Below are positions 36,448 to 45,536 of a DNA stretch of 64,000 nt, piece by piece. The translations under genes and the position numbers were made by a program. A model generated the notes under the pieces. It was given only the letters and a program-made list of their open reading frames with translations. It made no database searches and had not been told where the DNA came from. Origin of the DNA: Tissierella sp. MB52-C2. GTDB taxonomy: Bacteria > Bacillota > Clostridia > Tissierellales > Tissierellaceae. The stretch spans positions 868,001 to 932,000 of the forward strand of contig NZ_CP133261.1 of the NCBI RefSeq assembly GCF_030931715.1. The letters are read 5' to 3'. Position 1 is the first letter of the stretch, and each line of letters begins with the position of its first letter.

Positions 36448-37116
36448 TCACCTCTTGATTGGGTTTATTCCTTTGATGTATATTACTTCTTCTAGTTTAT
36501 CTATTTCGCCTACAATACCTTTATTTATTTCTGAATCGGTTTCTACTACCATGGTAGCAATATCATTTTCTCTAGTTACTTTCATAGTAGCTATATTAAT
36601 TTCATTAGTAGATAAAATTGAACTAATACGAGATATTACGCCTTTTTGATCTATATATTTAATAAGCATAGTAGGATAATCTCCACTAAATTCTACCTTG
36701 TTCCCATTAATATCTGTAATTAATATATTACCTCCACCAATAGATGAACCCATGATATAGATATCTTCTTTATCTTCAAATTTAAATACTATTTTTACAG
36801 TATTAGGATGTTGATATCCTAAGTCAGCCTCTATAAATTCAAAGTCTATATTTTTAGATTTTGCAATTTCAAAAGAATTTCTAAGATTTTCATCTGAAGG
36901 CTCCATTCCAAGGATACCTGCAACTAATGCTTTGTCGGTACCATGTCCTTCAAAGGTCTTACCAAAAGAACCATGTAAATAAAAAATTACTTTATGAAAC
37001 TCTTCATCTACAACATCTTTTGCTACTTTAGCTAATCTTGCAGCACCAGCAGTATGGGAGCTTGATGGGCCTATCATAATTGGACCTAGAATATCAAATA
37101 CTCCGTAATCTTTCAT
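36448..37116 (-). CDS. sdaAB: L-serine dehydratase, iron-sulfur dependent, beta subunit
   Basis: This 222-residue beta subunit starts with the domain typical of SdaAB: the DILGPIMIGPSSSHTAGAAR motif at residues 8-27 and HGSFGKTFEGHGTD near 49-62. It ends with an ACT domain (about 148-222, IKYIDQKGVISRISSIL), which commonly binds serine or another amino acid for regulation. It sits just before sdaAA in the same operon. The plus-strand sequence 3' of the start (37117-37179) is a short gap to the prenyltransferase paralogue. Confidence 0.95.
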   Translation of the reverse strand: MKDYGVFDILGPIMIGPSSSHTAGAARLAKVAKDVVDEEFHKVIFYLHGSFGKTFEGHGTDKALVAGILGMEPSDENLRNSFEIAKSKNIDFEFIEADLGYQHPNTVKIVFKFEDKEDIYIMGSSIGGGNILITDINGNKVEFSGDYPTMLIKYIDQKGVISRISSILSTNEINIATMKVTRENDIATMVVETDSEINKGIVGEIDKLEEVIYIKGINPIKR

Positions 37117-37179
37117 TATACTACCCCCTTATTATTAATCAATTCATTCTATCATTATATACCCAATTCTGCAATAAAT

Positions 37180-37824
37180 TTAACCTCCAAGAGTAATATC
37201 CTGAATATTATACCAATCTAATGCACTGTGGAAATGTTCTGCTTTAAAATCAGGCCAATAATCTTCAATTATATAAAAATCTGAATAGACAGATTGTAAA
37301 GGTAAAAAACCACTTAATCTTCTTCTACCACCCCATCTTATAATTAAATCCACTCTAGAAATGTCTTTAGATCTAATTGAACTGAAAGGATTAGATTTCT
37401 CTCCTTCTTCTGATAGGTATTCTCTTAAATCCCATTGCCAGCCGTAATTTACTAAGAAATTAACTTTAATTCCACCTTTGCCAAATCGTTGTCTTTTAAT
37501 TGCAAAGGGCATTAGTTCCTTTGGGAACATATCTGAATCTGTATTGCCTAGGACTAATAAATCTGCATTTTCTTTAGATAATATATTTACTGCATCAATA
37601 CAGGATTTTGTAAAGGCTAACCTTTGAAATTTTGGTCTTTTAGTATTATCTACTGTAAACCCATAGTAAGTAATTTCCTTTATTCCAACTTTTTCACAAA
37701 GTTTAAATAATTCTATTCCTGGATCTAATCCCTTATCATAACCTTTCTCCTTAGTCATACCATGTTCTAGTGCCCATCGTCTGTTGCCATCAGGTATTAT
37801 ACCTATATGATTTGGAATTCTCAT
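37180..37824 (-). CDS. Cis-prenyltransferase (UppS) paralogue with altered active-site motif
   Basis: This 214-residue protein belongs to the undecaprenyl diphosphate synthase family, short compared with about 245-250 for true UppS. The N-terminal diphosphate-binding motif is present as PDGNRRWA (residues 11-18) with catalytic Asp12. The C-terminal motif, canonically RTGGExRxSNFLLWQxxYxE, reads RWGGRRRLSGFLPLQSVYSD here. The Thr, Glu, Asn and Trp positions are changed and the last Glu is Asp. It may therefore make a different or shorter isoprenoid, or have lost synthase activity. An AGGAGG site lies 7 bases before its ATG. It heads the minus-strand run with serine dehydratase, 63 bases upstream of sdaAB. 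The canonical uppS is expected elsewhere. Confidence 0.8.
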   Translation of the reverse strand: MRIPNHIGIIPDGNRRWALEHGMTKEKGYDKGLDPGIELFKLCEKVGIKEITYYGFTVDNTKRPKFQRLAFTKSCIDAVNILSKENADLLVLGNTDSDMFPKELMPFAIKRQRFGKGGIKVNFLVNYGWQWDLREYLSEEGEKSNPFSSIRSKDISRVDLIIRWGGRRRLSGFLPLQSVYSDFYIIEDYWPDFKAEHFHSALDWYNIQDITLGG

Positions 37825-37999
37825 ATCATTACCTCCTAAATTTTCTTAGACTTAGTATTCCATATGTATTAAAAAAGAATACATAAATAGGGCGTAAATA
37901 AATATTATGGTAATTATTTTATAAATCAAAACTATAATGTAATAAGGTAATGTAAGCATAAATACATATTACCTAAATTATTAATAAGGAGGAATCATA

Positions 38000-39769
38000 A
38001 TGAAAAGGTATCTATCTTTATTATTGGCCATAATAATAATGGCCTCTGTCTTAGTGGGTTGTGGGGGGAAAGAGGTAGCACCAGAGGCGGAGACCGAGGT
38101 TGAAGAAGTAGATGAAACGACGGAAAAGCCAGTTAAAGAGGGACCAACGATTTATAGGGTTGCTGCAAGTAAGACAGCCACATTGAACCCTCATATTTAT
38201 GAAACAACAGCAGAATCAGATACTATGGCTTTTATTTTCGGTAACTTATTAGATTTAATTTATGATGAGGATATTGATAGCTATAAATTTATTGGTAATC
38301 ATGCAGTAGATGTTCCTACAAAAAATGAAGATGGAACTATATGGAATTTTAAATTAAAAGAAGGACTTAAGTGGGAGGATGGAGACCCTCTTAATGCTAA
38401 TGACTATGAATATTCTTATAAAATGCTTTTAGATCCAAAGCTGAAAAACATGAGGGGACCTCAAGTTTTTGATGCTGACGTAGTAGTAGTAAATGCTAAG
38501 AAGTACTGGGATGGAGAATGTGAGTGGGAAGATGTAGGCATAAGAGCTTTAGATGACTATACACTTGAGGTTACTATTGATTTTCCAGTTCCAGAAATGG
38601 ATCTTTACTTAGCATTTACAGGTGGTGGAGCTAGTTCACCAGTGCAAGAAAAAATATATGAAGCTGGAATGAATGAAGACAGAACAGAAACTAATTATGG
38701 TACATCTATGGAAACCACACCTTCTTCAGGACCATATAAATTTGAAGAGTGGATAAGAGATCAAAATAATATATATGTAAGAAATGAATATTCTCCTATG
38801 ACAGAAATTTACAATGTAGATAGAATTGAGTCAAGAGTTGTAGAAGATGCTAATACGAGAGTTCAATTATTTGAAAATAACGATATAGATGGTGTAGCCT
38901 TATCAGGAGCTAACTATGATAAGTATGCAGAAGACCCGAGATTAGTCTTTTCAAAAACAACATCAGTATGGTCAATGTTTGTGAATATGACATCAGAAAC
39001 TAAATCATTTTTAAGAGATGTGAATTTTAGAAAGGCCTTATTTTATGCAATGGATAGAAAAGCCATAGCAGAAGACATCTATAAAACAGCAGCACCAGCA
39101 CCTTATGTTGTCTCAAGTGCTAAAATAGCTGTTCCATCAAAGGGATTAGCATATCGTGATACAGATATTGCGAAGAATATATTACCACAAAATGATGGTT
39201 ATGATTTAGAAGTGGCAAAAGAGTATTTCGACAAAGCATATGAAGCCTATGGAAAGAAAATGGAATTAGAAATCCAATATTTCGATAACAGTGAAAATAT
39301 GAAGAGAACAGCAGAATTCTTAGAACAAGAATATGAAAATGCTTTTGGTGCAGAAAGGTTAGATATAGTTCTAAGAGGCGTACCATGGCAAAATGCTTAT
39401 GACAATATGGAAAATGGAAATTATGATTGTGGATTTGGAGCATGGTCTGGTGGAGTATTTAATCCTTGGTCAAGTATGGAAGTTTATACACAAGGATTTA
39501 CAAGTAAAATTGATCAATTTAAAAATGATGAATTCGATAAACTTTTCGAAAGAACTGTTAGAGGAGATTTAATATTTAAAGAAGAAGAAAGACTACAAGC
39601 ATTGGCAGAGATGGAGGAAATGTTATTGGACGCAGTACCTTTTGTACCTATGTATGAACCACTAACAACTTCTATATTTGCAGATAGAGTTCATTTAATT
39701 ACTGAAGGTAAGTATGTACCTGGAATAGGATTTGCTACACTACAATCTGAATTTGATCCACTGGATTAA
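38000..39769 (+). CDS. Peptide ABC transporter substrate-binding lipoprotein
   Basis: This 589-residue extracellular solute-binding protein belongs to family 5 (OppA/DppA). It has a lipoprotein signal peptide with hydrophobic core (about 4-18) and lipobox LVGC, with Cys21 as the lipidated residue. An acidic linker and the SBP_bac_5 domain follow (TLNPHIYETTAESD near the start, FKLKEGLKWEDGDPL near 110-124). It is anchored on the outer face of the membrane and delivers oligopeptides to the permeases encoded next. A perfect 20-bp hairpin after its stop codon probably separates its abundant mRNA from the permease mRNA. AAGGAGG precedes the start. Confidence 0.93.
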   Translation: MKRYLSLLLAIIIMASVLVGCGGKEVAPEAETEVEEVDETTEKPVKEGPTIYRVAASKTATLNPHIYETTAESDTMAFIFGNLLDLIYDEDIDSYKFIGNHAVDVPTKNEDGTIWNFKLKEGLKWEDGDPLNANDYEYSYKMLLDPKLKNMRGPQVFDADVVVVNAKKYWDGECEWEDVGIRALDDYTLEVTIDFPVPEMDLYLAFTGGGASSPVQEKIYEAGMNEDRTETNYGTSMETTPSSGPYKFEEWIRDQNNIYVRNEYSPMTEIYNVDRIESRVVEDANTRVQLFENNDIDGVALSGANYDKYAEDPRLVFSKTTSVWSMFVNMTSETKSFLRDVNFRKALFYAMDRKAIAEDIYKTAAPAPYVVSSAKIAVPSKGLAYRDTDIAKNILPQNDGYDLEVAKEYFDKAYEAYGKKMELEIQYFDNSENMKRTAEFLEQEYENAFGAERLDIVLRGVPWQNAYDNMENGNYDCGFGAWSGGVFNPWSSMEVYTQGFTSKIDQFKNDEFDKLFERTVRGDLIFKEEERLQALAEMEEMLLDAVPFVPMYEPLTTSIFADRVHLITEGKYVPGIGFATLQSEFDPLD

Positions 39770-39806
39770 AGATAGATTATCAGGCATTATGAATTGAGGT
39801 ATAAAC

Positions 39807-39850
39807 TACCAAGTATTTATAACGATAAAGATCGTTATAAATACTTGGTA
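39807..39850 (+). promoter_or_regulatory. Perfect intercistronic hairpin in the peptide importer operon
   Basis: A 20-bp perfect inverted repeat (39807-39826 with 39831-39850) around an AAAG loop lies between the binding-protein gene and the permease gene. No T-run follows, so it is more likely an mRNA stabiliser or partial processing site than a full terminator. A comparable hairpin occupies the same place in the second importer operon (62201-62234). Confidence 0.7.
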
Positions 39851-39903
39851 CATAATGAAAAATGCTGATAAAACAGTGAAATTTCGTGAAAGGGGCAAAG
39901 ACA

Positions 39904-40851
39904 ATGTTTAGGTATACTGCTCAAAGATTAACCTTGTTAGTTATTACTTTATTTATGATAATTTCAGTTTCGTTTTTTGTACTACATTCCATGCCAGGAA
40001 GCTTTATTACTGATCCCAAAATGCCTAAAGATGTAAAAAAGGCTATTGAAGATAAATATCATTTAAATGATCCAATGATAGTTCAGTATGGATATTTCCT
40101 AAAGGATTTTTCAAAATTTGATTTTGGTTTATCTATAGCAATACAACCAAAAGTTCCAGTAAATCAAATATTAGCAACTAAAGTACCAGTATCAATGCAG
40201 CTTAATATTTTCTCCTTACTTCTTAGTTTGCCCATTGCTATTGTATTTGGAATCTGGGCGGCTCTTAAGAAAAATAAACTTCCAGATCATATTATTTCTA
40301 TTATGATAATAGCATTTATAGCTATTCCCTCATTTGTATTTGCATCTTTACTACAGTATTTTATAGCATTTAAACTAGGATGGTTCCCCATAGTCGTTAG
40401 TACAGAGAAAGTACTTACCTGGAATAAATTTAAGTCCATTATACTTCCAATATTGGCGCTTTCCTTTGGTTCCATTGCAGGAGTAGCAAGGTATACACGT
40501 TCAGAACTATGTGAGGCACTTAATTCTGAATATATGCTTCTTGCAAAGGCAAAAGGCTTAACACAGGTGCAGGCAACTACTAGACATGCCATGAGAAATT
40601 CATTTATACCACTTGCCAATATTATAATCCCTATGTTTACTGGGATATTAGGCGGTTCTCTAGTTATAGAAAAGATATTTAGTATTCCAGGTATGGGAAG
40701 TGTCATGCTTGATGGAATAAATGCAAAGGATTATCCAGTGGCTATGGGAGTATTATTTTGGTATTCTCTACTAGGATTATTGACTATTTTAATAGTGGAC
40801 TTGTCCTATGGAATTATAGATCCTCGTATACGTATAGGAGGGAGAAAATAA
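39904..40851 (+). CDS. oppB: Peptide ABC transporter permease (OppB/DppB type)
   Basis: This inner-membrane permease has about 315 residues and six hydrophobic segments. The cytoplasmic coupling loop EYMLLAKAKGLTQVQATTRHAMRNS (seen in two parts around residues 207-231) carries the EAA motif that docks to the ATPase. ATG 39904 is chosen because AAAGGGG sits 8 bases upstream; GTG 39886 lies before that site. Its stop codon overlaps the OppC start by one base. It forms the channel with OppC for peptides captured by the lipoprotein at 38000. Confidence 0.93.
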   Translation: MFRYTAQRLTLLVITLFMIISVSFFVLHSMPGSFITDPKMPKDVKKAIEDKYHLNDPMIVQYGYFLKDFSKFDFGLSIAIQPKVPVNQILATKVPVSMQLNIFSLLLSLPIAIVFGIWAALKKNKLPDHIISIMIIAFIAIPSFVFASLLQYFIAFKLGWFPIVVSTEKVLTWNKFKSIILPILALSFGSIAGVARYTRSELCEALNSEYMLLAKAKGLTQVQATTRHAMRNSFIPLANIIIPMFTGILGGSLVIEKIFSIPGMGSVMLDGINAKDYPVAMGVLFWYSLLGLLTILIVDLSYGIIDPRIRIGGRK

Positions 40852-41969
40852 TGAAAGATAATACTGAAAAGAACATAAAAAATAAATTTGAATTTATACA
40901 ATTAGATGAAACATTAAAGGATGAAAAGTTTGAAGGTGAGGCTATTGGTTTCTTTAAAGATGCCATGATAAGATTTAGAAAAAATAAGGCATCTGTTACA
41001 TCCTTTGTTATCATATCTTTTTTAGTATTTATGGCTATTTTTGGTCCTATGATGAATGAATATGGCTTCAAAGAGCAAAATTTGAAATTAACTCTTATGC
41101 CTGCTAGAATACCTATTATTGAAAAAACAGGAATATTTGATGGAACCAAGGTTATGAATATTTCAAAAGATAATATTGAGGGAAAATATAAAGGTGCAGT
41201 ACTACAAGTCATCAAAGAATACAAAGTAAGAGATAAAGAGATGGCTACAGTAAAAGTAGATATGTATAAATATAAAGAGGTAAAAGATAAATATTTTTGG
41301 TTCGGAACTGATTCTCTGGGCAGAGACCAATGGACCAGATTATGGAGAGGTACAAGAATATCACTGATTATAGCAGTTATAGCTATGTCAGTAAATATCG
41401 TTATTGGAGTAGTATATGGAGCCATATCTGGATATTATGGTGGTCTAGTGGACTTGGGGATGCAAAGATTTATTGAAGTATTAAACGGAATTCCTTTTTT
41501 AGTAGTTATAATTCTGTTTGTTTTATATTATGGGCCGGGAATTATTCCTATTGCCATGGCTTTATGTCTTACTGGATGGATTGGAATGAGTCGAATGATA
41601 AGGGCGCAGTTTTATAAATATAAAGGAATGGAATATGTATTAGCTTCTAGAACTTTAGGAGCAACTGATAGAACCCTTATTTTTAGGCATATACTGCCAA
41701 ATGCATTTGGTATCATTATTACCATGAGTGCACTTGCAATACCTGGAGCAATATTTCAAGAATCCTTTTTAGCATATATAGGATTAGGAATTCAAGCACC
41801 AGAACCATCTATAGGTGTATTGTTAGCAGAAGGACAATTGGTATTATTAGAGTATCCGCATTTAACTATATTTCCCGCATTGGTAATTTCAATTCTGATG
41901 ATTTCTTTTAACCTATTAGGAAATGGTTTAAGGGATGCTTTTGATCCAACATTAAGAGGGCAAGAATAA
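40851..41969 (+). CDS. oppC: Peptide ABC transporter permease (OppC/DppC type)
   Basis: This protein of about 372 residues is the second permease subunit. A 45-residue cytosolic tail precedes the first helix, and an extended extracytoplasmic segment of about 95 residues (about 60-155) follows it. The TM block with the EAA loop (EYVLASRTLGATDRTLIFRHILPN) follows, and the family C-terminus ends GNGLRDAFDP. The first periplasmic segment is longer than in typical OppC. I chose ATG 40851, preceded by GGAGGGAG and overlapping the oppB stop; longer upstream frames run inside oppB. Confidence 0.93.
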   Translation: MKDNTEKNIKNKFEFIQLDETLKDEKFEGEAIGFFKDAMIRFRKNKASVTSFVIISFLVFMAIFGPMMNEYGFKEQNLKLTLMPARIPIIEKTGIFDGTKVMNISKDNIEGKYKGAVLQVIKEYKVRDKEMATVKVDMYKYKEVKDKYFWFGTDSLGRDQWTRLWRGTRISLIIAVIAMSVNIVIGVVYGAISGYYGGLVDLGMQRFIEVLNGIPFLVVIILFVLYYGPGIIPIAMALCLTGWIGMSRMIRAQFYKYKGMEYVLASRTLGATDRTLIFRHILPNAFGIIITMSALAIPGAIFQESFLAYIGLGIQAPEPSIGVLLAEGQLVLLEYPHLTIFPALVISILMISFNLLGNGLRDAFDPTLRGQE

Positions 41970-41982
41970 GGGGGGGCATAGG

Positions 41983-43983
41983 ATGGATAATGGAAGTAGT
42001 ATATTAGAAGTTAGGGATCTATATGTGACCTTTAATACATATGCGGGGAAGGTCCATGCAGTTAGAGGTGTTGATTTAAGTCTCAGAAAAGGTGAGACTT
42101 TAGCGATAGTTGGGGAATCAGGTTCTGGTAAATCTGTTACTGCAAGAACAATAATGGGGTTATTAGCCAAAAATGCTAATATTGAAGGGGGAGAAATTCT
42201 ATATAAGGAAAAGGATTTGACAAAGCTTAATGATAGTGAAATGTCAAATATTAGAGGGTCAGAAATTGCAATGATATTCCAAGACCCTATGTCATCTCTA
42301 GATCCAGTTATGAAAATAGGAAGACAGATTACAGAAGCATTAAGGATTAAACAGGGAATGCCTAGTGAAGAGGCTAAGAAAAGGGCTCTAGAGCTAATGA
42401 AAGCCGTAGGAATTGATGAACCTGAAAAAAGATTTAATCAATATCCATTTCAATTTTCTGGTGGAATGAGACAACGTATAGTTATTGCCATAGCATTGGC
42501 ATGTGATCCAGATATATTAATATGCGATGAGCCTACTACAGCACTAGATGTTACAGTTCAGGCAAAAATACTTGATTTAATAAAGAATATACAGAAAGAA
42601 AGAGATATTGGTGTAATATTTATTACCCATGACTTAGGTGTAGTAGCTAACTTAGCAGACCGTGTTGCTGTAATGTATGGAGGAAAAATAGTTGAATATG
42701 GAAATGTAGGGGAGATATTTAAAAATCCGAGAAATCCTTATACCATGGCATTACTTTCTGCCATGCCAGACTTGGAAACAGATTCCTCCTCAGAACTATA
42801 TGTTATACCAGGTACACCTCCAAATATGCTTTATCCACCAAAGGGTGATGCCTTTGCACCGAGAAATCAATTTGCCATGAGGATTGACTTAGAGGAGCAT
42901 CCACCTATGTATAAAGTATCTGATTCCCACTATGCAGCCACTTGGCTCCTACATGAAGATGCACCAAAAGTTGATTTAAATAATTATAGAAAGAAAACTA
43001 CAGATGATTATAGAAAAACTCTAGATAGAACAAATCAAAGGTCAAAAGATGAAAAGCCTATAATAGAAGTTAAAAATTTAAAACAGTATTTTACATCAGG
43101 GTTTGGTAGAAGAAAACTTGTAGTAAAGGCTGTTGACGATGTAAGTTTCCATATATATAAGGGGGAAACCTTTGGATTAGTAGGAGAATCAGGATGTGGA
43201 AAAACTACTACAGGAAGATCCATTATTAGACTCTATGACCCAACAGAGGGAGAGATTTATTTTAAAGGAAAACTCATATCAAAGAAATCAAGACATAAGG
43301 AAATAAAAGAAAATACAAAAGGAATAGCAATGATATTTCAAGACCCTATATCATCATTAAATCCTAGAATGACTGTTAAGGAAATAATAGGAGAAGGTTT
43401 AAGAATAAATAAATTATATAATAGTGAGCAGGAAGTGACAAACAAGGTGTATGAGATGCTTGAGACTGTAGGTCTCACTAAAGAACACGCAAATAGATAT
43501 CCCCATGAGTTCTCTGGTGGACAAAGACAACGTATAGGAGTAGCCAGGGCTTTAATCACAAATCCTGAGCTAGTAATAGCTGATGAGCCTATATCGGCTC
43601 TAGACGTATCTATACAGGCACAAATTCTTAATTTATTAAACAATATAAAGAAGGAATTAGGTCTTACTGTAATGTTTATAGCCCATAATCTTTCAGTAGT
43701 TAAGTATTTCTCAGATAGAATAGGAGTAATGTATTATGGGAAATTAGTAGAAATAGCAGATGCAGAAGAATTATATAGAAACCCATTACATCCATATACA
43801 AAATCTCTATTATCGGCTATTCCAATACCAGACCCAGATTATGAAAAAAATAGGAAACATATATATTATGATCCGACAATCCACGACTATAGTATAGAAA
43901 AACCTGAAATGGTTGAAATAAAAGAGGGACATTTTATATATGCATCACCTTCTGAAGTAGAAGAATATAGGAAATTTTTATAG
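41983..43983 (+). CDS. Fused peptide ABC transporter ATPase (OppD-OppF)
   Basis: This 666-residue protein contains two complete ATPase domains that are normally separate OppD and OppF proteins. The first has GESGSGKS at 44-51 and FSGGMRQR near 158-165. The second has GESGCGKT at 401-408 and FSGGQRQR at 510-517. The linker region matches the OppD C-terminal extension, but the cysteines common in that extension (PRCxxA...C...C) are replaced, reading PRNQFA and AATWL here. It would drive peptide uptake through the permeases encoded just upstream. A pseudo-heterodimer in one chain fixes the stoichiometry. The start follows GGGGGGCATAGG. Confidence 0.93.
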   Translation: MDNGSSILEVRDLYVTFNTYAGKVHAVRGVDLSLRKGETLAIVGESGSGKSVTARTIMGLLAKNANIEGGEILYKEKDLTKLNDSEMSNIRGSEIAMIFQDPMSSLDPVMKIGRQITEALRIKQGMPSEEAKKRALELMKAVGIDEPEKRFNQYPFQFSGGMRQRIVIAIALACDPDILICDEPTTALDVTVQAKILDLIKNIQKERDIGVIFITHDLGVVANLADRVAVMYGGKIVEYGNVGEIFKNPRNPYTMALLSAMPDLETDSSSELYVIPGTPPNMLYPPKGDAFAPRNQFAMRIDLEEHPPMYKVSDSHYAATWLLHEDAPKVDLNNYRKKTTDDYRKTLDRTNQRSKDEKPIIEVKNLKQYFTSGFGRRKLVVKAVDDVSFHIYKGETFGLVGESGCGKTTTGRSIIRLYDPTEGEIYFKGKLISKKSRHKEIKENTKGIAMIFQDPISSLNPRMTVKEIIGEGLRINKLYNSEQEVTNKVYEMLETVGLTKEHANRYPHEFSGGQRQRIGVARALITNPELVIADEPISALDVSIQAQILNLLNNIKKELGLTVMFIAHNLSVVKYFSDRIGVMYYGKLVEIADAEELYRNPLHPYTKSLLSAIPIPDPDYEKNRKHIYYDPTIHDYSIEKPEMVEIKEGHFIYASPSEVEEYRKFL

Positions 43984-44102
43984 ATAGAATAGAATTATGA
44001 ATATATCTAATAGTTTTTAAACTAAAAGAGACATTTATATATCCTAAAATTACCTTGTATGTAAAGAAAAATAAAACTAAAAATACATACGAGGTGATAA
44101 AG

Positions 44103-44267
44103 ATGAAAGATAAACAAAGTAAAGATACTATTGATAAAAATCTCTTTAAGGCAATGAGTTATGAATTTGCTGGAGAAATTGGAGTAGTAGATAATGAAGA
44201 AATGAAAAATAATGTAGGACTTTCTTCAGATAAAGATGAAAAAAAGTTAAAGGAAAATAAGAAATAA
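44103..44267 (+). CDS. Small charged protein, possibly spore-related
   Basis: This protein has about 54 residues, half of them Lys, Asp, Glu or Asn, with no hydrophobic segment. The centre LFKAMSYEFAGEIGVVDN faintly resembles the EIAxExGV core of alpha/beta-type small acid-soluble spore proteins, but the rest does not, so the family is not assigned. ATG 44103 follows GAGGTG with 6-base spacing; an earlier in-frame ATG at 44055 lacks such a site. It stands alone between the peptide importer and a 14-bp terminator. Confidence 0.6.
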   Translation: MKDKQSKDTIDKNLFKAMSYEFAGEIGVVDNEEMKNNVGLSSDKDEKKLKENKK

Positions 44268-44268
44268 T

Positions 44269-44305
44269 AATTAAGCCATAGAGAAATCTATGGTTTAATT
44301 GTTGT
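44269..44305 (+). terminator. Terminator after the small charged protein
   Basis: AATTAAGCCATAGA (44269-44282) pairs with 44287-44300 with one G-T wobble around a GAAA tetraloop. The tail is only weakly T-rich (GTTGT). Confidence 0.6.
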
Positions 44306-44453
44306 AAAAGTTTATGCGAATTGTATTATTTTTATTTTTAGATTGATTGATACTTGGATAAAGAAAAATATCTTAAGTTATATCATAAAGTGCCTGTAAA
44401 GATTAAAAATTAACCTTACAGCCATTTTTATTGTGAAATAATACCTTTTTCAT

Positions 44454-44482
44454 TTGACAATTTTTATATAACAAAATACTAT
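44454..44482 (+). promoter_or_regulatory. Vegetative promoter upstream of the MBL-fold gene
   Basis: A perfect TTGACA (44454-44459), 17 bases and TACTAT (44477-44482) lie about 30 bases upstream of the start. It is among the best -35 matches in the window and probably drives the three-gene set 44514-47669. Confidence 0.65.
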
Positions 44483-44513
44483 ATAGATAAAAGAATATAA
44501 CGAGGTGAAGAAC

Positions 44514-45485
44514 TTGGTTACTAAGGTTTATGAAAATATATATATGATAGAAGTAATACTTCCAGATAATCCTCTTAAGGTATTAAATTCTTATGTAATA
44601 AAGGGTGATGATAAATCTTTAATAATAGATACAGGATTCAATAGAAAAGAATGTATGGATTCGCTTTTAGGAGGTTTGAGAGAGCTAGATATCGATATAA
44701 AAGATACTGAATTGTTTATTACACATCTTCATGCAGATCACTCGGGAATGGCATCTATATTTAAAGATAAGGGAATTAAGATATATGCCAGTGAAATAGA
44801 TGGAAAATTAATCAATGAGATGACATCAATGCCTTATTGGGAAAGACTTGAGGAGTTTAAGGTATTGTTTGATTTAGAGAGAGATGGAGTTACATTTAGT
44901 GAGCACCCTGGCTATAAATACTGCCTAAAAGAACCAGTTGAATTTACATATATTAGTGAAGGAAAGGGGATACAGTTTGGTAGCTACTTTTTTGAAGTAA
45001 TAGATATATCAGGTCATACTCCAGGGCATATAGGTTTATATGAAAGAAATCATAAACTATTTTTCTGTGGAGACCATATATTAGATAGAATTACACCTAA
45101 TATTGGATTCTGGGGATTTGAAGAAAATATTTTAGCAGTATATTTTAATAGTTTAGCCAAGATATACTCCTATGATATAGACTATTTATTTCCATCCCAT
45201 AGAAATATAATTAGAGACCATACTAGACGAATTACTGAATTATTAGCTCATCATAAGGAAAGGCTCAATGAAATAATCAATATATTGAAAAATGGTGAAT
45301 CCACCGTAAGAGATATAGCTAAAAGAATGGAATGGAATATACGAGCTAATTCTTGGGAGGAGTTTCCTATTCCTCAAAAATGGTTTGCAACAGGAGAGGC
45401 AATGGCTCACTTGGAATATTTATATTGTACTGGAAAACTTCATAAGGAATTAAGGGAAGGGAAATTAATTTATAAATTAAAATAA
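44514..45485 (+). CDS. Metallo-beta-lactamase-fold hydrolase
   Basis: This hydrolase has about 323 residues. Its binuclear metal motif is THLHADHSG, with His71, His73, Asp75 and His76, followed by SGHTPGH and later CGDH and SHRN metal ligands. A C-terminal helical extension of about 80 residues with HKERLNEIINIL and YLYCTGKL belongs to the group with a winged-helix-like tail. Such proteins act on thioesters or other small esters and are annotated as glyoxalase-II-like. The start is probably TTG 44514, 6 bases after GAGGTG; GTG 44505 overlaps that site. It leads a set with an iron alcohol dehydrogenase and a PfkB-like protein. The substrate is unknown. Confidence 0.87.
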   Translation: MVTKVYENIYMIEVILPDNPLKVLNSYVIKGDDKSLIIDTGFNRKECMDSLLGGLRELDIDIKDTELFITHLHADHSGMASIFKDKGIKIYASEIDGKLINEMTSMPYWERLEEFKVLFDLERDGVTFSEHPGYKYCLKEPVEFTYISEGKGIQFGSYFFEVIDISGHTPGHIGLYERNHKLFFCGDHILDRITPNIGFWGFEENILAVYFNSLAKIYSYDIDYLFPSHRNIIRDHTRRITELLAHHKERLNEIINILKNGESTVRDIAKRMEWNIRANSWEEFPIPQKWFATGEAMAHLEYLYCTGKLHKELREGKLIYKLK

Positions 45486-45536
45486 AGTTCTTTGGGTATT
45501 ATATAGAAGAAAAAGAAATTAGAGGGGGATGGATAT

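Noticed and set aside
40814-41425. Minus-strand frame of 203 codons opposite oppC
   Set aside because: Length is explained by AT-rich codons on the other strand; the plus-strand permease is clearly the coding frame.
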